The notes: a model not told the origin generated them from the sequence alone. 64,000 nucleotides of DNA from Yersinia alsatica (GCF_902170305.1 NZ_CABHWW010000026.1:496001-560000), one strand, 5' to 3'; shown: positions 45,693 to 57,275, counted from the first letter of the stretch. Numbers and translations are program-made.

Positions 45693-46652
45693 ATGAAAAC
45701 GAATAATCCAGTAGTACAATTAATCACCATTTCTGCCGACGAAGCGGGTCAGCGGATCGATAACTTTTTGCTCACTAAATTGAAAGGTGTGCCAAAGAGT
45801 ATGATCTACCGAATCGTTCGCAAAGGTGAAGTCCGCGTTAATAAAGGGCGTATTAAGCCAGAATATAAACTGGTTGACGGTGATGTGGTGCGAGTACCGC
45901 CGGTACGTGTTGCTGAGCGCGAAGAGATTCAGGTATCAGCTAAACTTGATAAAGTTGCCGCGCTGGCCGAGTGCATTTTATTTGAAGATGACTATCTGTT
46001 AGTGCTGAACAAACCTTCTGGCACTGCGGTGCATGGCGGCAGCGGTTTGAGTTTTGGCGTTATTGAAGCATTGCGGGCATTGCGCCCGGAGGCTCGCTTT
46101 CTGGAATTGGTCCACCGCCTTGACCGCGATACTTCCGGTGTGTTGTTAGTCGCCAAAAAACGCTCGGCTTTACGTTCGTTGCATGAACAGTTGCGTTTGA
46201 AAGGAATGCAGAAAGACTATTTAGCGTTAGTGCGTGGTCAATGGCAACCTCATTGCAAAGCGGTACAAGCACCTTTGCTTAAAAATATTATGCAGAGTGG
46301 CGAGCGCATGGTGAAAGTCAGCAGCGAAGGCAAACCCTCAGAAACGCGCTTTAAAATAGAAGAACGTTTTGAACATGCTACGTTGGTCAAAGCCAGCCCC
46401 ATTACTGGACGGACACACCAAATTCGTGTTCATGCCCTGCATGCTGGCCACCCGATTGCGTTTGATGATCGTTACGGCGACCGTGAATTTGATCAGCAAT
46501 TGCAAGGGACTGGCCTACACCGTTTGTTCCTGCATGCGGCGGCCCTGCGTTTTGAGCATCCTAATACCGGAGAGACAATGCGCATTGAAGCACCATTAGA
46601 TAATCAGTTGCGCCATTGCCTGTCGGTATTACGTAAAAAAGCCGCAGTTTAA
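45693..46652 (+). CDS. rluC: 23S rRNA pseudouridine synthase RluC
   Basis: A 319-residue RluA-family enzyme (E. coli 319) with an N-terminal S4 domain (DEAGQRIDNFLLTKLKGVPKSMIYRIVRKGEVRVNKGRIKPEYKL region) and the catalytic block ELVHRLDRDTSGVLLVAKK, in which the aspartate of HRLDRDT attacks the uridine. Another signature is GRTHQIRVH. It modifies 23S rRNA positions 955, 2504 and 2580 (E. coli numbering). ATG 45693 matches the E. coli N-terminus; the frame extension to GTG 45672 is unlikely. Confidence 0.96.
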   Translation: MKTNNPVVQLITISADEAGQRIDNFLLTKLKGVPKSMIYRIVRKGEVRVNKGRIKPEYKLVDGDVVRVPPVRVAEREEIQVSAKLDKVAALAECILFEDDYLLVLNKPSGTAVHGGSGLSFGVIEALRALRPEARFLELVHRLDRDTSGVLLVAKKRSALRSLHEQLRLKGMQKDYLALVRGQWQPHCKAVQAPLLKNIMQSGERMVKVSSEGKPSETRFKIEERFEHATLVKASPITGRTHQIRVHALHAGHPIAFDDRYGDREFDQQLQGTGLHRLFLHAAALRFEHPNTGETMRIEAPLDNQLRHCLSVLRKKAAV

Positions 46653-46659
46653 AAAACGG

Positions 46660-47247
46660 TCATTTTACCAGTAATGGATTCAGCCCTTGCTCAATCAACA
46701 TTTGGGTGAGGGCAATTAATGGCAGGCCGATGAGCGTATTTGGATCGCGGCCTGATAACCTATCAAATAATGTAATCCCCAAACCTTCACTTTTAAAACT
46801 ACCCGCACAATTCCACGGTTGTTCCCGCACTAAATAGCCTTCGATTTCTGCTTTGCTTAACGTGCGGAAATAAACATCAAATGTCTCGCAAAGACAATTA
46901 TGATTTTCTGTTGCTGTATTTAGCAGCACCAGGCCAGTATAAAAAGTGACACATTGACCGCTGGCTTGTTCTAATTGTTTGACTGCATTTGTATGGTTAT
47001 GCGGTTTTCCGACAATTTCTCCGTTAATAACACAGACTTGGTCAGAGCCGATAATTAAATGCTGCGGATAACGTGCTGCCAACGCTTTGGCCTTAGCCAA
47101 GGCTAATCGTTGCACCAACGCACTGGCGGTTTCTGCGGGTAATGGGGTCTCATCTGCGTCTGGTGCATCAGTAATAAAGGGTAATTGCAGCTTTTCCAGC
47201 AGCGCACGGCGATAAGATGATGTTGAGGCAAGAACCAGTTGCGGCAT
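46660..47247 (-). CDS. yceF: Maf-family nucleotide pyrophosphatase YceF
   Basis: A 195-residue Maf protein (E. coli YceF 194). The start [21 protein letters not shown] contains the SxSxRR phosphate-binding motif; [18 protein letters not shown] holds the catalytic aspartate, and [31 protein letters not shown] is the C-terminal signature. YceF hydrolyses 7-methyl-GTP, sanitising modified nucleotides. ATG 47247 matches the family start; a longer frame to 47286 is not favoured. It is convergent with rluC (7-bp gap) and divergent from yceD-rpmF. Confidence 0.94.
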   Translation of the reverse strand: MPQLVLASTSSYRRALLEKLQLPFITDAPDADETPLPAETASALVQRLALAKAKALAARYPQHLIIGSDQVCVINGEIVGKPHNHTNAVKQLEQASGQCVTFYTGLVLLNTATENHNCLCETFDVYFRTLSKAEIEGYLVREQPWNCAGSFKSEGLGITLFDRLSGRDPNTLIGLPLIALTQMLIEQGLNPLLVK

Positions 47248-47388
47248 AATATTTTCCATAAATCGTAGCGTAATTTTATCAGGCATTTTAAACTGTCTAC
47301 CGCTTCGGAAGCGAATATTGGTGAAAGGTGCGGTAAAAAGGCCTTTTTCTTTGACTCTATGTCGTTACAAAGTTAATATGCGCGCCCT

Positions 47389-48092
<704 letters not shown>

Positions 48093-48125
48093 GTAGTACT
48101 TGCTAATCTTTAGCAAGGCGATACC

Positions 48126-49160
48126 TTGACTTGTCTAACCCTAGCGTTAGATGCAATGGGTGGGGACTTCGGTCCCTGCGTCACAGTGCCTGCTTCATTG
48201 CAGGCACTGGCCTCTAATCCACAGCTTAAACTCCTGCTGGTCGGGAATCCCGACACCATCACTCCGTTACTTGTTAATGCCGATCCTTTGTTGCTGGAAA
48301 GGTTACAGGTAATCCCCGCTGAGCATGTTATTGCCGGCGATGCTAAACCCTCACAAGCTATCCGTGCCAGCCGTGGTACTTCCATGCGCATAGCATTGGA
48401 ACTGGTTAAAAACGGCGAAGCCGAAGCTTGCGTGAGTGCAGGGAATACTGGGGCACTGATGGGGTTGGCGAAGATGACTATCAAGCCATTGGATGGAATA
48501 GAGCGCCCGGCGTTGATGACCGTCATCCCAAATCAACAGCGCAGCAAAACTGTGGTGTTAGATTTAGGGGCCAACGTTGAATGTGATAGCACGATGTTAG
48601 TGCAATTTGCTGTCATGGGTTCGGTGATGGCAGAAGAAGTTGTCGGGATAACCAACCCCCGTGTTGCTTTGCTGAATATCGGTGAAGAGGAAACCAAGGG
48701 GCTAGATAATATCCGCGAAGCCGCCGCAGTATTAAAAAATACACCGGCGATCAACTATATTGGTTACCTGGAAGGCAATGATCTGCTGACAGGGAAGACC
48801 GATGTAATGGTTTGTGACGGCTTCGTGGGTAACGTCACTCTAAAGACCATGGAAGGTGTGATAAGAATGTTCTTGTCACTGCTCAAATCATCGGGCGATG
48901 GCGGTAAACAGTCCTGGTGGCTTAAACTCATTGGGCGTTGGCTGCAAAAACGCGTGGCGAAGCGGTTCGGTCATTTGAACCCCGACCAGTATAATGGCGC
49001 ATGTCTGTTAGGATTACGGGGCATCGTAATCAAGAGCCACGGCGCGGCGAATCAACGAGCATTCGCTGTCGCAATCGAACAGGCTGTGCAGGCGGTGCAG
49101 CGGCAAGTCCCTCAGCGGATTGCCGCGCGCCTTGAAGCGGTATTACCCAAGAGTGACTGA
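48126..49160 (+). CDS. plsX: Phosphate acyltransferase PlsX
   Basis: 344 residues with the PlsX signatures [37 protein letters not shown] and [15 protein letters not shown]. It converts acyl-ACP and phosphate to acyl-phosphate, the donor for PlsY in phospholipid synthesis. Initiation is at TTG 48126 (MTCLTLALD, as the E. coli MTRLTLALD), preceded by AAGGCGATACC; no ATG is available upstream in frame. It forms a transcription unit with rpmF and fabH. Confidence 0.96.
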   Translation: MTCLTLALDAMGGDFGPCVTVPASLQALASNPQLKLLLVGNPDTITPLLVNADPLLLERLQVIPAEHVIAGDAKPSQAIRASRGTSMRIALELVKNGEAEACVSAGNTGALMGLAKMTIKPLDGIERPALMTVIPNQQRSKTVVLDLGANVECDSTMLVQFAVMGSVMAEEVVGITNPRVALLNIGEEETKGLDNIREAAAVLKNTPAINYIGYLEGNDLLTGKTDVMVCDGFVGNVTLKTMEGVIRMFLSLLKSSGDGGKQSWWLKLIGRWLQKRVAKRFGHLNPDQYNGACLLGLRGIVIKSHGAANQRAFAVAIEQAVQAVQRQVPQRIAARLEAVLPKSD

Positions 49161-49166
49161 TCGTAC

Positions 49167-50120
49167 ATGTATACTAAGATTCTCGGTACGGGGAGTTATC
49201 TGCCCGTACAAGTGCGCAGTAATGCTGATTTAGAAAAAATGGTGGATACCTCGGACGAGTGGATTGTGACTCGGACAGGTATTCGTGAGCGACGTATCGC
49301 TGGTTTGGATGAAACAGTCGCAACCATGGGTTTCCATGCAGCTGAAAAAGCGCTGGAGATGGCCGGTATTGATAAGGACGATATCGGGCTGATTATCGTT
49401 GCTACCACCTCCTCAAGTCATGCTTTCCCAAGCTCGGCTTGTCAGGTGCAGCAAATGCTGGGCATTAAAGATTCAGCCTCTTTTGATTTAGCAGCAGCCT
49501 GTGCTGGTTTTACTTATGCACTGAGTGTGGCTGACCAGTACGTTAAAAGTGGTGCGGTCAAAAATGCCATCGTCATTGGTTCAGATGTGTTGTCTCGCGC
49601 ATTGAATCCTGAAGACCGCGGCACGATTATTCTGTTTGGTGATGGCGCGGGTGCTGTTGTATTAGGTGCATCTGAAGAACAAGGTATTATTTCGACCCAT
49701 TTGCATGCTGATGGTCGTTATGGTGATTTGCTGGCGTTACCGTATCAGGATCGCCAACAACAAGACCAACCCGCCTATGTCACGATGGCCGGGAATGAAG
49801 TATTTAAAGTTGCGGTGACGGAACTTGCCCACATTGTGGACGAGACGTTGCAGGCCAATAATCTGGATCGCTCAGCGCTGGATTGGCTGGTACCGCATCA
49901 AGCTAACCTGCGTATCATCAGCGCAACGGCTAAAAAATTAGGCATGGGGATGGATAAAGTGGTGATCACGCTTGATCGTCATGGCAACACCTCTGCGGCA
50001 TCTGTACCTGCTGCGCTGGACGAAGCGGTAAGAGATGGGCGTATTCAACGTGGGCAGTTAGTGCTGCTAGAAGCGTTTGGCGGCGGCTTTACCTGGGGCT
50101 CTGCGCTGGTTCGTTTTTGA
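49167..50120 (+). CDS. fabH: 3-oxoacyl-ACP synthase III FabH
   Basis: 317 residues (E. coli 317). Catalytic Cys112 lies in [13 protein letters not shown], with the His in VPHQANLRI and the Asn in GNTSAASVP completing the triad; GGGFTWGS is at the C-terminus. It condenses acetyl-CoA with malonyl-ACP to start fatty acid synthesis. It begins 6 bp after plsX. The stop codon lies in the first copy of a 20-bp tandem duplication. Confidence 0.97.
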   Translation: MYTKILGTGSYLPVQVRSNADLEKMVDTSDEWIVTRTGIRERRIAGLDETVATMGFHAAEKALEMAGIDKDDIGLIIVATTSSSHAFPSSACQVQQMLGIKDSASFDLAAACAGFTYALSVADQYVKSGAVKNAIVIGSDVLSRALNPEDRGTIILFGDGAGAVVLGASEEQGIISTHLHADGRYGDLLALPYQDRQQQDQPAYVTMAGNEVFKVAVTELAHIVDETLQANNLDRSALDWLVPHQANLRIISATAKKLGMGMDKVVITLDRHGNTSAASVPAALDEAVRDGRIQRGQLVLLEAFGGGFTWGSALVRF

Positions 50121-50155
50121 TTTAACAGAAAGTCTTTTGATTTAACAGGAAAGCA
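50116..50155 (+). repeat. 20-bp tandem duplication between fabH and fabD
   Basis: TTTTGATTTAACAG occurs at 50116-50129 and again at 50136-50149, each followed by an AAAG- or GAAAG-type end. The first copy contains the fabH stop; the second carries the AGGA used as the fabD ribosome site. Confidence 0.8.
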
Positions 50156-50157
50156 AA

Positions 50158-51087
50158 ATGTCAAAATTTGCAATGGTATTTCCAGGCCAGGGCTCTCAAT
50201 CCCTTGGCATGCTGGCTGATTTGGCCGCACAATTTCCGATAGTTGAAGAGACCTTCAGTGAAGCCTCATCTGTTCTGGGCTACTCACTCTGGCAGCTGGT
50301 GCAACAAGGCCCAGCTGAAGAATTGAACAAAACGTGGCAGACGCAGCCAGCATTGCTGACAGCCTCTGTTGCTATCTGGCGTATTTGGCAACATCAGGGC
50401 GGCAAACTGCCAGCGATGATGGCAGGCCACAGTCTGGGTGAGTACTCGGCTCTGGTTTGTGCTGGTGTTCTGGATTTCAAACAGGCGGTTCGTCTGGTTG
50501 AGTTACGTGGCAAGCTGATGCAGGAAGCGGTACCTGAAGGTACTGGCGCAATGTACGCCATTATCGGTTTGGATAATGAATCCATTGCTAAAGCTTGTGA
50601 AGAGTCAGCTCAAGGGCAGGTGGTCTCGCCAGTAAACTTTAACTCACCGGGCCAGGTGGTCATTGCGGGTAATAAAGATGCGGTAGAACGCGCGGGTGCT
50701 GCTTGTAAAGCCGCCGGTGCCAAACGCGCATTACCGCTGCCGGTAAGTGTGCCATCCCATTGTGCGCTGATGAAGCCCGCAGCGGACAAATTGGCCATTG
50801 CACTGGAAGAGATCGAATTCCAGGCACCATTATTCCCTGTTGTTAACAACGTAGATGTGAAAACTGAAGTGTCACCAGAAGCTATCCGCAGCGCACTGGT
50901 GCGTCAGTTATATAATCCAGTACGTTGGACTGAGAGTGTTGAATTTATCGCAGCAGAAGGCGTTGAGCTGCTGTTAGAAGTTGGGCCGGGTAAAGTCCTG
51001 ACTGGCTTGACCAAGCGTATCGTTGATACTTTAGCTGCAGCACCGGTAAACGATGTTGCCACGCTAACCAGCGCGCTTGAAAACTAA
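50158..51087 (+). CDS. fabD: Malonyl-CoA:ACP transacylase FabD
   Basis: 309 residues (E. coli 309). The nucleophile Ser92 is in AGHSLGEYSAL, with the GQGSQ oxyanion motif at residues 10-14 and the catalytic His in VPSHCALM. It loads malonyl groups onto AcpP. It is followed at 14 bp by fabG. Confidence 0.97.
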   Translation: MSKFAMVFPGQGSQSLGMLADLAAQFPIVEETFSEASSVLGYSLWQLVQQGPAEELNKTWQTQPALLTASVAIWRIWQHQGGKLPAMMAGHSLGEYSALVCAGVLDFKQAVRLVELRGKLMQEAVPEGTGAMYAIIGLDNESIAKACEESAQGQVVSPVNFNSPGQVVIAGNKDAVERAGAACKAAGAKRALPLPVSVPSHCALMKPAADKLAIALEEIEFQAPLFPVVNNVDVKTEVSPEAIRSALVRQLYNPVRWTESVEFIAAEGVELLLEVGPGKVLTGLTKRIVDTLAAAPVNDVATLTSALEN

Positions 51088-51100
51088 GAAAGAGGGTAAC

Positions 51101-51835
51101 ATGAGCTTTGAAGGAAAAATTGCGCTGGTAACCGGCGCTAGCCGCGGTATTGGCCGTGCGATTGCAGAATTATTGGCTGAACGTGGTGCCCGTGTTATTG
51201 GTACGGCGACCAGTGAAAAGGGCGCAGAAGCAATTAGCGCCTACCTGGGCGAGCATGGCAAAGGTTTAATGCTGAATGTCGTAGATCCCGCGTCAATCGA
51301 GTCAGTTTTGGCAACGATTCGTGCGGAATTTGGAGAAGTCGACATTTTAGTGAATAATGCAGGTATTACGCGTGATAACCTGCTGATGCGTATGAAGGAT
51401 GAAGAGTGGCAGGATATTATTGACACCGATCTGACTTCCGTATTCCGCCTGTCAAAAGCGGTAATGCGCGCTATGATGAAAAAGCGGTTTGGGCGCATCA
51501 TCACCATCGGTTCTGTGGTTGGGACAATGGGCAATGCGGGGCAGGTTAACTACGCGGCAGCTAAAGCGGGTCTGATCGGTTTTAGCAAGTCTTTGGCGCG
51601 TGAGGTTGCTTCACGTGGCATTACTGTCAACGTTGTGGCACCTGGCTTTATTGAGACAGACATGACGACGGCGTTGACAGATGATCAACGCGCAGGCATT
51701 TTAGCCCAAGTACCAGCTAACCGGCTTGGGCAAGCAAAAGAAATCGCCAGCGCTGTTGCATTTTTAGCCTCTGACGAGGCCAGCTACATCTCTGGTGAAA
51801 CGTTACATGTCAATGGCGGCATGTATATGATTTAA
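51101..51835 (+). CDS. fabG: 3-oxoacyl-ACP reductase FabG
   Basis: 244 residues (E. coli 244). A classical short-chain dehydrogenase with TGASRGIG for NADPH, NNAGITRDNLL, a catalytic Ser and the YAAAKAG motif (Tyr, Lys), and a C-terminal SGETLHVNGGMYM. It reduces 3-oxoacyl-ACP in elongation. ATG 51101 follows AGAGGGTAAC; the frame extension to 51077 runs into fabD. A 153-bp gap before acpP probably holds the separate acpP promoter. Confidence 0.97.
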   Translation: MSFEGKIALVTGASRGIGRAIAELLAERGARVIGTATSEKGAEAISAYLGEHGKGLMLNVVDPASIESVLATIRAEFGEVDILVNNAGITRDNLLMRMKDEEWQDIIDTDLTSVFRLSKAVMRAMMKKRFGRIITIGSVVGTMGNAGQVNYAAAKAGLIGFSKSLAREVASRGITVNVVAPGFIETDMTTALTDDQRAGILAQVPANRLGQAKEIASAVAFLASDEASYISGETLHVNGGMYMI

Positions 51836-51988
51836 AAATCACGAAAGTATTTGCGTTATTTGAGGTAAAAACCGCAAAATAGCGTAAAATCGTGGTTTGA
51901 CCAGCCGAGATTTAGTTGCATCTTTTTCAACATTTTATACACTACGAAAACCATCGCGAAAGCGAGTTTTGATAGGAAATTTAAGAGT

Positions 51989-52225
51989 ATGAGCACTATC
52001 GAAGAACGCGTTAAGAAAATCATCGTTGAACAACTGGGTGTTAAAGAAGACGAAGTGAAGAACAGTGCTTCTTTCGTTGAAGATCTTGGCGCGGATTCTC
52101 TGGACACCGTTGAGCTGGTAATGGCTCTGGAAGAAGAATTTGATACTGAGATTCCAGACGAAGAAGCAGAAAAAATCACTACTGTTCAGGCAGCTATTGA
52201 TTTTATCAACGCTAACCAGCAGTAA
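51989..52225 (+). CDS. acpP: Acyl carrier protein
   Basis: A 78-residue acidic protein (E. coli 78), essentially identical to E. coli AcpP, with the phosphopantetheine attachment Ser37 in [11 protein letters not shown]. It carries growing acyl chains for fatty acid, lipid A and acyl-homoserine-lactone synthesis; both LpxL and YenI in this window draw on it. A strong terminator follows. Confidence 0.98.
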
Positions 52226-52250
52226 GCGTACATGCTTTAAGTTTAGATAG

Positions 52251-52283
52251 TTAGGCGGTCACTCGACCGCCTAAGTTTTTTTT
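52251..52283 (+). terminator. acpP terminator
   Basis: TTAGGCGGTC pairs perfectly with GACCGCCTAA around ACTC, followed by a T8 run. Confidence 0.95.
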
Positions 52284-52319
52284 GTCCTAAGTGTTATTTT
52301 CCCTCCTTGGAGGACAACC

Positions 52320-53561
52320 GTGTCTAAGCGTCGAGTTGTTGTGACTGGACTGGGCATGTTGTCTCCTGTCGGTAGTACAGTCGAATCCACATGGAAAGCT
52401 GTTCTTGCCGGGCAGAGTGGCATCAGCCTGATCGACCATTTCGATACTAGTGCCTATGCAACGCGATTTGCTGGCTTAGTAAAAGATTTCAATTGTGAAG
52501 ATTACATTTCGCGTAAAGATGCACGCAAAATGGATGCCTTCATACAGTACGGTGTCGCGGCTGGCATGCAAGCCATGCAAGACTCCGGGCTTGAAGTAAC
52601 AGAAGCCAATGCTTCACGTATCGGTGCCGCTATTGGTTCTGGTATTGGTGGCTTGGGTCTGATTGAAGAAAACCACACCTCGCTGGTGAACGGTGGGCCA
52701 CGTAAAATCAGCCCATTCTTCGTGCCTTCAACCATTGTTAACATGATTGCCGGCCACTTGACCATTATGTATGGTTTGCGTGGGCCAAGCATCTCTATCG
52801 CGACAGCATGTACTTCTGGTGTGCACAACATCGGTCACGCAGCTCGTATCATTGCTTACAATGATGCTGATGTTATGGTGGCCGGTGGGGCTGAAAAGGC
52901 CAGTACACCACTGGGTGTTGGTGGCTTTGGTGCTGCTCGAGCATTATCAACTCGCAACGATAACCCACAGGCAGCAAGTCGCCCATGGGATAAAGACCGT
53001 GACGGTTTCGTGCTGGGTGATGGCGCTGGCATGATGGTGCTGGAAGAGTACGAACACGCGAAGAAACGTGGCGCGAAAATCTATGCAGAAGTTGTTGGGT
53101 TTGGGATGAGCAGCGATGCTTATCACATGACCTCGCCACCGGAAGACGGTTCTGGCGCAGCTCTGGCCATGGTTAATGCTTTACGTGATGCGGGTGTGAG
53201 CACGTCTCAAATCGGCTATATCAATGCCCACGGTACCTCAACTCCTGCTGGCGATAAAGCCGAGACGCAGGCAGTTAAGTCTGTATTTGGTGAAGATGCC
53301 TATAAAGTGATGGTCAGTTCCACCAAATCCATGACTGGGCACTTGTTAGGTGCGGCAGGTGCAGTTGAGTCTATCTTTACTGTGTTAGCTTTGCGTGATC
53401 AGGCCATTCCGCCAACCATTAACCTGGATAACCCAGATGAAGGTTGTGATTTGGACTTTGTACCGCATGAAGCTCGTCAGGTAAAAGATATGGAGTACAC
53501 CCTGTGTAACTCCTTCGGCTTCGGCGGCACTAACGGTTCTTTGGTTTTCCGTAAGGTATAA
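52320..53561 (+). CDS. fabF: 3-oxoacyl-ACP synthase II FabF
   Basis: 413 residues (E. coli 413). Catalytic Cys164 lies in [10 protein letters not shown], with two histidines in [11 protein letters not shown] and [11 protein letters not shown] and C-terminal [11 protein letters not shown]. It elongates palmitoleoyl-ACP to cis-vaccenoyl-ACP and so contributes to cold adaptation of membranes. Translation starts at GTG 52320 behind a strong TTGGAGGA. It has its own terminator. Confidence 0.97.
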   Translation: MSKRRVVVTGLGMLSPVGSTVESTWKAVLAGQSGISLIDHFDTSAYATRFAGLVKDFNCEDYISRKDARKMDAFIQYGVAAGMQAMQDSGLEVTEANASRIGAAIGSGIGGLGLIEENHTSLVNGGPRKISPFFVPSTIVNMIAGHLTIMYGLRGPSISIATACTSGVHNIGHAARIIAYNDADVMVAGGAEKASTPLGVGGFGAARALSTRNDNPQAASRPWDKDRDGFVLGDGAGMMVLEEYEHAKKRGAKIYAEVVGFGMSSDAYHMTSPPEDGSGAALAMVNALRDAGVSTSQIGYINAHGTSTPAGDKAETQAVKSVFGEDAYKVMVSSTKSMTGHLLGAAGAVESIFTVLALRDQAIPPTINLDNPDEGCDLDFVPHEARQVKDMEYTLCNSFGFGGTNGSLVFRKV

Positions 53562-53586
53562 TCATAACTGTTAAGCGCCAGTGGCT

Positions 53587-53613
53587 AAAAGACCCGGTTT
53601 TCCGGGTCTTTTA
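53587..53613 (+). terminator. fabF terminator
   Basis: AAAAGACCCGG pairs with CCGGGTCTTTT around TTTT. Confidence 0.9.
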
Positions 53614-53719
53614 TTAAGTTCACCACCCGTTCTTCATAACATCCCGCCATAAAAATTGTCTTAAAATAGCTATTGGCTTAAATCTGATACTGTACCCATT
53701 CCATTTAAAGAGAATCTGA

Positions 53720-54526
53720 ATGTTCTGGATTAATGGTGTTGAACAAAGTTTGATTTCAGCTTCAGACCGCTCTGTGCAGTTTGGTGACGGCTGTTTTACT
53801 ACCGCAAGAGTCTCTCGTGGCCGAGTTGTGTGGCTTGATAAACACATATTACGCTTGCAGCAGGCGACAGAGCGGCTATTGATGCCCGCGGTAAATTGGA
53901 ATGCATTGACCAAGGAAATGGTTGAGGCGGCAAATCATACAGAAGATGGCGTGCTAAAGGTCATTATCAGCCGGGGAACCGGCGGACGTGGCTATAGCGG
54001 TACAGCATGTCAGCATCCGACCAGAATTATTTCTCTTAGTGATTATCCAACTCAATATAATAGCTGGCGTGAGCGGGGCATAGTATTGGCACTCAGTCCT
54101 GTTCCTTTGGCGCGCAGCCCTTTATTGGCTGGCATTAAGCATCTGAATCGGCTGGAGCAAGTCTTGATTCGTGCGCATCTTGAGCACACAGAGGCTGATG
54201 AGGCACTGGTACTTGACACTGAAGGCATGCTGGTGGAATGCTGTGCGGCTAATTTATTCTGGCGCAAAGGTGATGAAATCTTTACCCCGGATCTGAGTCA
54301 ATCAGGTGTCGATGGCATTATGCGCCAGAGAATAATCGCCTGCCTGGCTGCTCTCGGCAGGTCAGTGACGATTGTGGTGCAACCTCCAGCGGTGCTGGCC
54401 GATGCCGATGAAGTTATCCTGTGTAATGCACTGATGCCGATACTGCCAGTGAGTCGCACCCACGAGAGGGAGTATCACTCGCGGCAGCTGTTTGATTTTC
54501 TCAGCCAGCATTGCTGCGATATCTGA
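53720..54526 (+). CDS. pabC: Aminodeoxychorismate lyase PabC
   Basis: A 268-residue fold-type IV PLP enzyme (E. coli 269). Visible: SDRSVQFGDGCFTT at the start, the PLP lysine in GIKHLNRLEQVLIR, and EGMLVECCAANLFWRKGD. It releases pyruvate from 4-amino-4-deoxychorismate to give p-aminobenzoate for folate. It lies in the conserved fabF-pabC-mltG-tmk-holB order. An AGAGAATCTG site precedes the ATG. Confidence 0.95.
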   Translation: MFWINGVEQSLISASDRSVQFGDGCFTTARVSRGRVVWLDKHILRLQQATERLLMPAVNWNALTKEMVEAANHTEDGVLKVIISRGTGGRGYSGTACQHPTRIISLSDYPTQYNSWRERGIVLALSPVPLARSPLLAGIKHLNRLEQVLIRAHLEHTEADEALVLDTEGMLVECCAANLFWRKGDEIFTPDLSQSGVDGIMRQRIIACLAALGRSVTIVVQPPAVLADADEVILCNALMPILPVSRTHEREYHSRQLFDFLSQHCCDI

Positions 54527-54593
54527 GTCATGGTTGACAAAAGTTCTGATTCTTAGTGTTTATGACTACCTTTAATTTGAAGATGGCCGCCCG

Positions 54594-55619
54594 ATGAAAA
54601 TAAAAAGCACCAGAGCAATAATCCTGTTTGTTGTGATCTGTTTGGGATTACTGCTGTTGGGTTACCAGAGAGTACAAGATTTTGCGGACCAGCCATTGGC
54701 TATCCAGCAAGAGACCCTATTCAAGCTCCCTGCGGGGACCGGCCGGGTTGGGTTGGAGAATTTACTGCAACGTGATCATCTGATTAAGAACACGCGCTGG
54801 TTCCCATGGTTACTGCGTATTGACCCAGAGTTGGCCAAATTTAAAGCGGGTACCTACCGTTTTACCCCCGGAATGACAGTTCGCGGCATGTTAGAGCTGC
54901 TCGCCAGCGGCAAAGAAGCACAATTTACGGTGCGCTTTGTGGAAGGTAAGCGGCTGCGTGATTGGCTGGATGAATTACAGCAATCAAAATATATAAAGCA
55001 TGTATTGGCAGGTAAGAGCGATGCGGAAATCGCGGTCTTGCTGGGGCTGAAAGATAGCGAGCATCCTGAAGGTTGGCTCTACCCGGATACCTATTCATAT
55101 ACTGCTGGAACCACTGACTTGGCATTGCTCAAACGTGCCCATGTGAAGATGGAAAAAACAGTCGATGAAATTTGGCAAGGGCGTGATAAATCGTTGCCTT
55201 ATAAAACGCCGGGTGAATTGGTCACCATGGCGTCAATCATCGAAAAAGAAACCGCCGTCAATGAAGAAAGAACCAAAGTGGCGTCGGTATTTATCAACCG
55301 CTTGCGTATTGGCATGCGTCTGCAAACTGACCCAACGGTAATTTATGGTATGGGCGATAAGTATAATGGCAACATTAGCCGTAAAGACTTAGATACCCCG
55401 ACGCCTTATAATACCTATACAATTTCTGGTTTGCCGCCGACGCCGATTGCCATGCCGGGGCTGGCCTCGTTAACTGCTGCCGCTCATCCGGCCAAGACGG
55501 CTTATCTCTACTTTGTGGCTGACGGCAAGGGCGGGCACACTTTTACCACCAATTTAGCCAGCCATAACCAAGCGGTGCGGGTTTATCGCCAATCGCTCAA
55601 GGATAAAAATGAACAGTAA
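54594..55619 (+). CDS. mltG: Endolytic murein transglycosylase MltG (YceG)
   Basis: 341 residues (E. coli 340). One N-terminal membrane span ([15 protein letters not shown], residues ~10-24) is followed by a LysM-like region and the YceG catalytic domain with the conserved glutamate in [13 protein letters not shown] and [10 protein letters not shown]. It cleaves nascent peptidoglycan and is thought to set glycan chain length. Its last 11 bases overlap tmk. Confidence 0.95.
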   Translation: MKIKSTRAIILFVVICLGLLLLGYQRVQDFADQPLAIQQETLFKLPAGTGRVGLENLLQRDHLIKNTRWFPWLLRIDPELAKFKAGTYRFTPGMTVRGMLELLASGKEAQFTVRFVEGKRLRDWLDELQQSKYIKHVLAGKSDAEIAVLLGLKDSEHPEGWLYPDTYSYTAGTTDLALLKRAHVKMEKTVDEIWQGRDKSLPYKTPGELVTMASIIEKETAVNEERTKVASVFINRLRIGMRLQTDPTVIYGMGDKYNGNISRKDLDTPTPYNTYTISGLPPTPIAMPGLASLTAAAHPAKTAYLYFVADGKGGHTFTTNLASHNQAVRVYRQSLKDKNEQ

Positions 55620-56247
55620 ATTTATCGTTATTGAAGGGCTTGAAGGGGCAGGGAAAACCACCGCCAAAGACACCGTGGTTGCCACGCTACGCGCCCAGGG
55701 GATTAACGATATTGTCTTTACCCGCGAGCCGGGAGGGACGCCACTGGCAGAAAAACTGCGTGATTTGATTAAGCAAGGTATCGACGGTGAGGTTCTGACT
55801 GATAAAGCCGAAGTGTTGATGTTATATGCCGCTCGGGTGCAATTGGTTGAAAATGTTATCAAACCGGCGCTGGCCCGCGGCAGTTGGGTGGTCGGCGATC
55901 GCCATGATTTGTCATCACAGGCTTATCAGGGCGGAGGGCGCGGGATTGATAGCAAGCTGATGACATCATTACGTGACACGGTATTAGGTGAGTTTCGCCC
56001 CGATTTAACACTGTATCTGGATCTCCCCCCGGTGGTTGGTCTGGCGCGTGCTCGCGCCCGTGGCGAGTTAGACCGTATTGAACAAGAGTCATTGGCCTTT
56101 TTCGAGCGCACTCGTGCGCGTTATCTTGAGTTGGCCGCCGCAGATTCCAGTATCAAAACTATTGATGCTTCCCAGCCTATTGAACAGGTGAGTGAATCTA
56201 TCAGTCAGGTGCTTAAGCAGTGGCTAATCAACCGGGAAACAGCGTAA
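55609..56247 (+). CDS. tmk: Thymidylate kinase
   Basis: 212 residues (E. coli 213). The P-loop is [10 protein letters not shown] (residues 10-19); [15 protein letters not shown] contains the DR(E)-type motif; [16 protein letters not shown] is the substrate-binding block, and the lid region [12 protein letters not shown] carries the arginines of type II kinases. It phosphorylates dTMP to dTDP. It overlaps mltG by 11 bp and holB by one base (TAATG). Confidence 0.96.
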   Translation: MNSKFIVIEGLEGAGKTTAKDTVVATLRAQGINDIVFTREPGGTPLAEKLRDLIKQGIDGEVLTDKAEVLMLYAARVQLVENVIKPALARGSWVVGDRHDLSSQAYQGGGRGIDSKLMTSLRDTVLGEFRPDLTLYLDLPPVVGLARARARGELDRIEQESLAFFERTRARYLELAAADSSIKTIDASQPIEQVSESISQVLKQWLINRETA

Positions 56248-57260
56248 TGAAATGGTACCCGTGGCTTACCGCGCCTTACCGTCAGTGGGTAGGGCAGCAG
56301 ATTGCCGGGCGTGGTCATCATGCATTATTGCTGCACTCTTTGCCCGGAAATGGCGAGGAAGCGCTAATTTATGGCATCAGCCGCTGGTTGATGTGCCAGC
56401 AGCGACAAGGCGAGAAAAGCTGCGGTGAATGCCACAGCTGCCGTCTAATGTTGGCGGGTAATCATCCCGATTGGTATGTGCTGGCGCCAGATAAAGGCAA
56501 AAGCAGTATCGGTGTTGAGTTGGTGCGCCAACAGATTGAAAAACTCTATTCTCATGCCCAGCAAGGGGGGGCAAAAGTGGTGTGGCTGCCTCATGCTGAG
56601 TTGCTGACCGATGCCGCAGCGAATGCCTTGCTGAAAACCTTAGAAGAGCCGCCAGAGAAAACCTATTTCCTGCTAGATTGCCATCAGCCTGCCAGTTTGT
56701 TAGCCACTCTGCGCAGCCGCTGTTTTTACTGGCATCTGGCCTGCCCGGATACGGCGCTCAGTTTACAATGGCTCAATCGGCAAATTCAGGCTGAACCCAT
56801 CTCGATGCTGGCTGCGCTGAAATTGAGTGAGGGCGCGCCGTTGGCGGCCGAGCGTTTGCTGCAACCCGAACGTTGGGGCATCAGAACCACCTTATGTGGC
56901 GCGCTGGGTAGTGCACTGAACAGTTCAGATTTATTGTCGTTGTTGCCGCAGCTTAACCATGATGACGCCCCTGAGCGCATCCAATGGCTCTCTTCGTTAG
57001 TGCTTGATGCTCTGAAATGGCAACAAGGCGCGGGTGAGTTCGCCGTCAATCAGGACCAATTACCGCTGGTACAGCAGTTGGCGCAAGCCGCTACGACACC
57101 GGTATTGCTTCAGTCAGCGAAACAACTGAGCCATTGCCGCCATCAATTATTAACGGTGGTGGGGGTTAATCGTGAATTATTGCTCACCGAGTTGCTGCTT
57201 AACTGGGAAACCGCCCTGACGACCGGTGCCTATTCCACCTCATCTTCATTAAATACCTAG
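56247..57260 (+). CDS. holB: DNA polymerase III delta' subunit HolB
   Basis: 337 residues (E. coli 334) of the clamp-loader AAA+ family. The N-terminal [14 protein letters not shown] and the zinc-binding cysteines in CGECHSCRLML are present; a degenerate P-loop (LPGNGEEALIY) shows it does not bind ATP like DnaX; and the SRC motif appears as RSRCFYW. It forms part of the clamp loader that places the beta clamp. The start is coupled to the tmk stop. Confidence 0.95.
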   Translation: MKWYPWLTAPYRQWVGQQIAGRGHHALLLHSLPGNGEEALIYGISRWLMCQQRQGEKSCGECHSCRLMLAGNHPDWYVLAPDKGKSSIGVELVRQQIEKLYSHAQQGGAKVVWLPHAELLTDAAANALLKTLEEPPEKTYFLLDCHQPASLLATLRSRCFYWHLACPDTALSLQWLNRQIQAEPISMLAALKLSEGAPLAAERLLQPERWGIRTTLCGALGSALNSSDLLSLLPQLNHDDAPERIQWLSSLVLDALKWQQGAGEFAVNQDQLPLVQQLAQAATTPVLLQSAKQLSHCRHQLLTVVGVNRELLLTELLLNWETALTTGAYSTSSSLNT

Positions 57261-57275
57261 AAAACTTGGATTATT

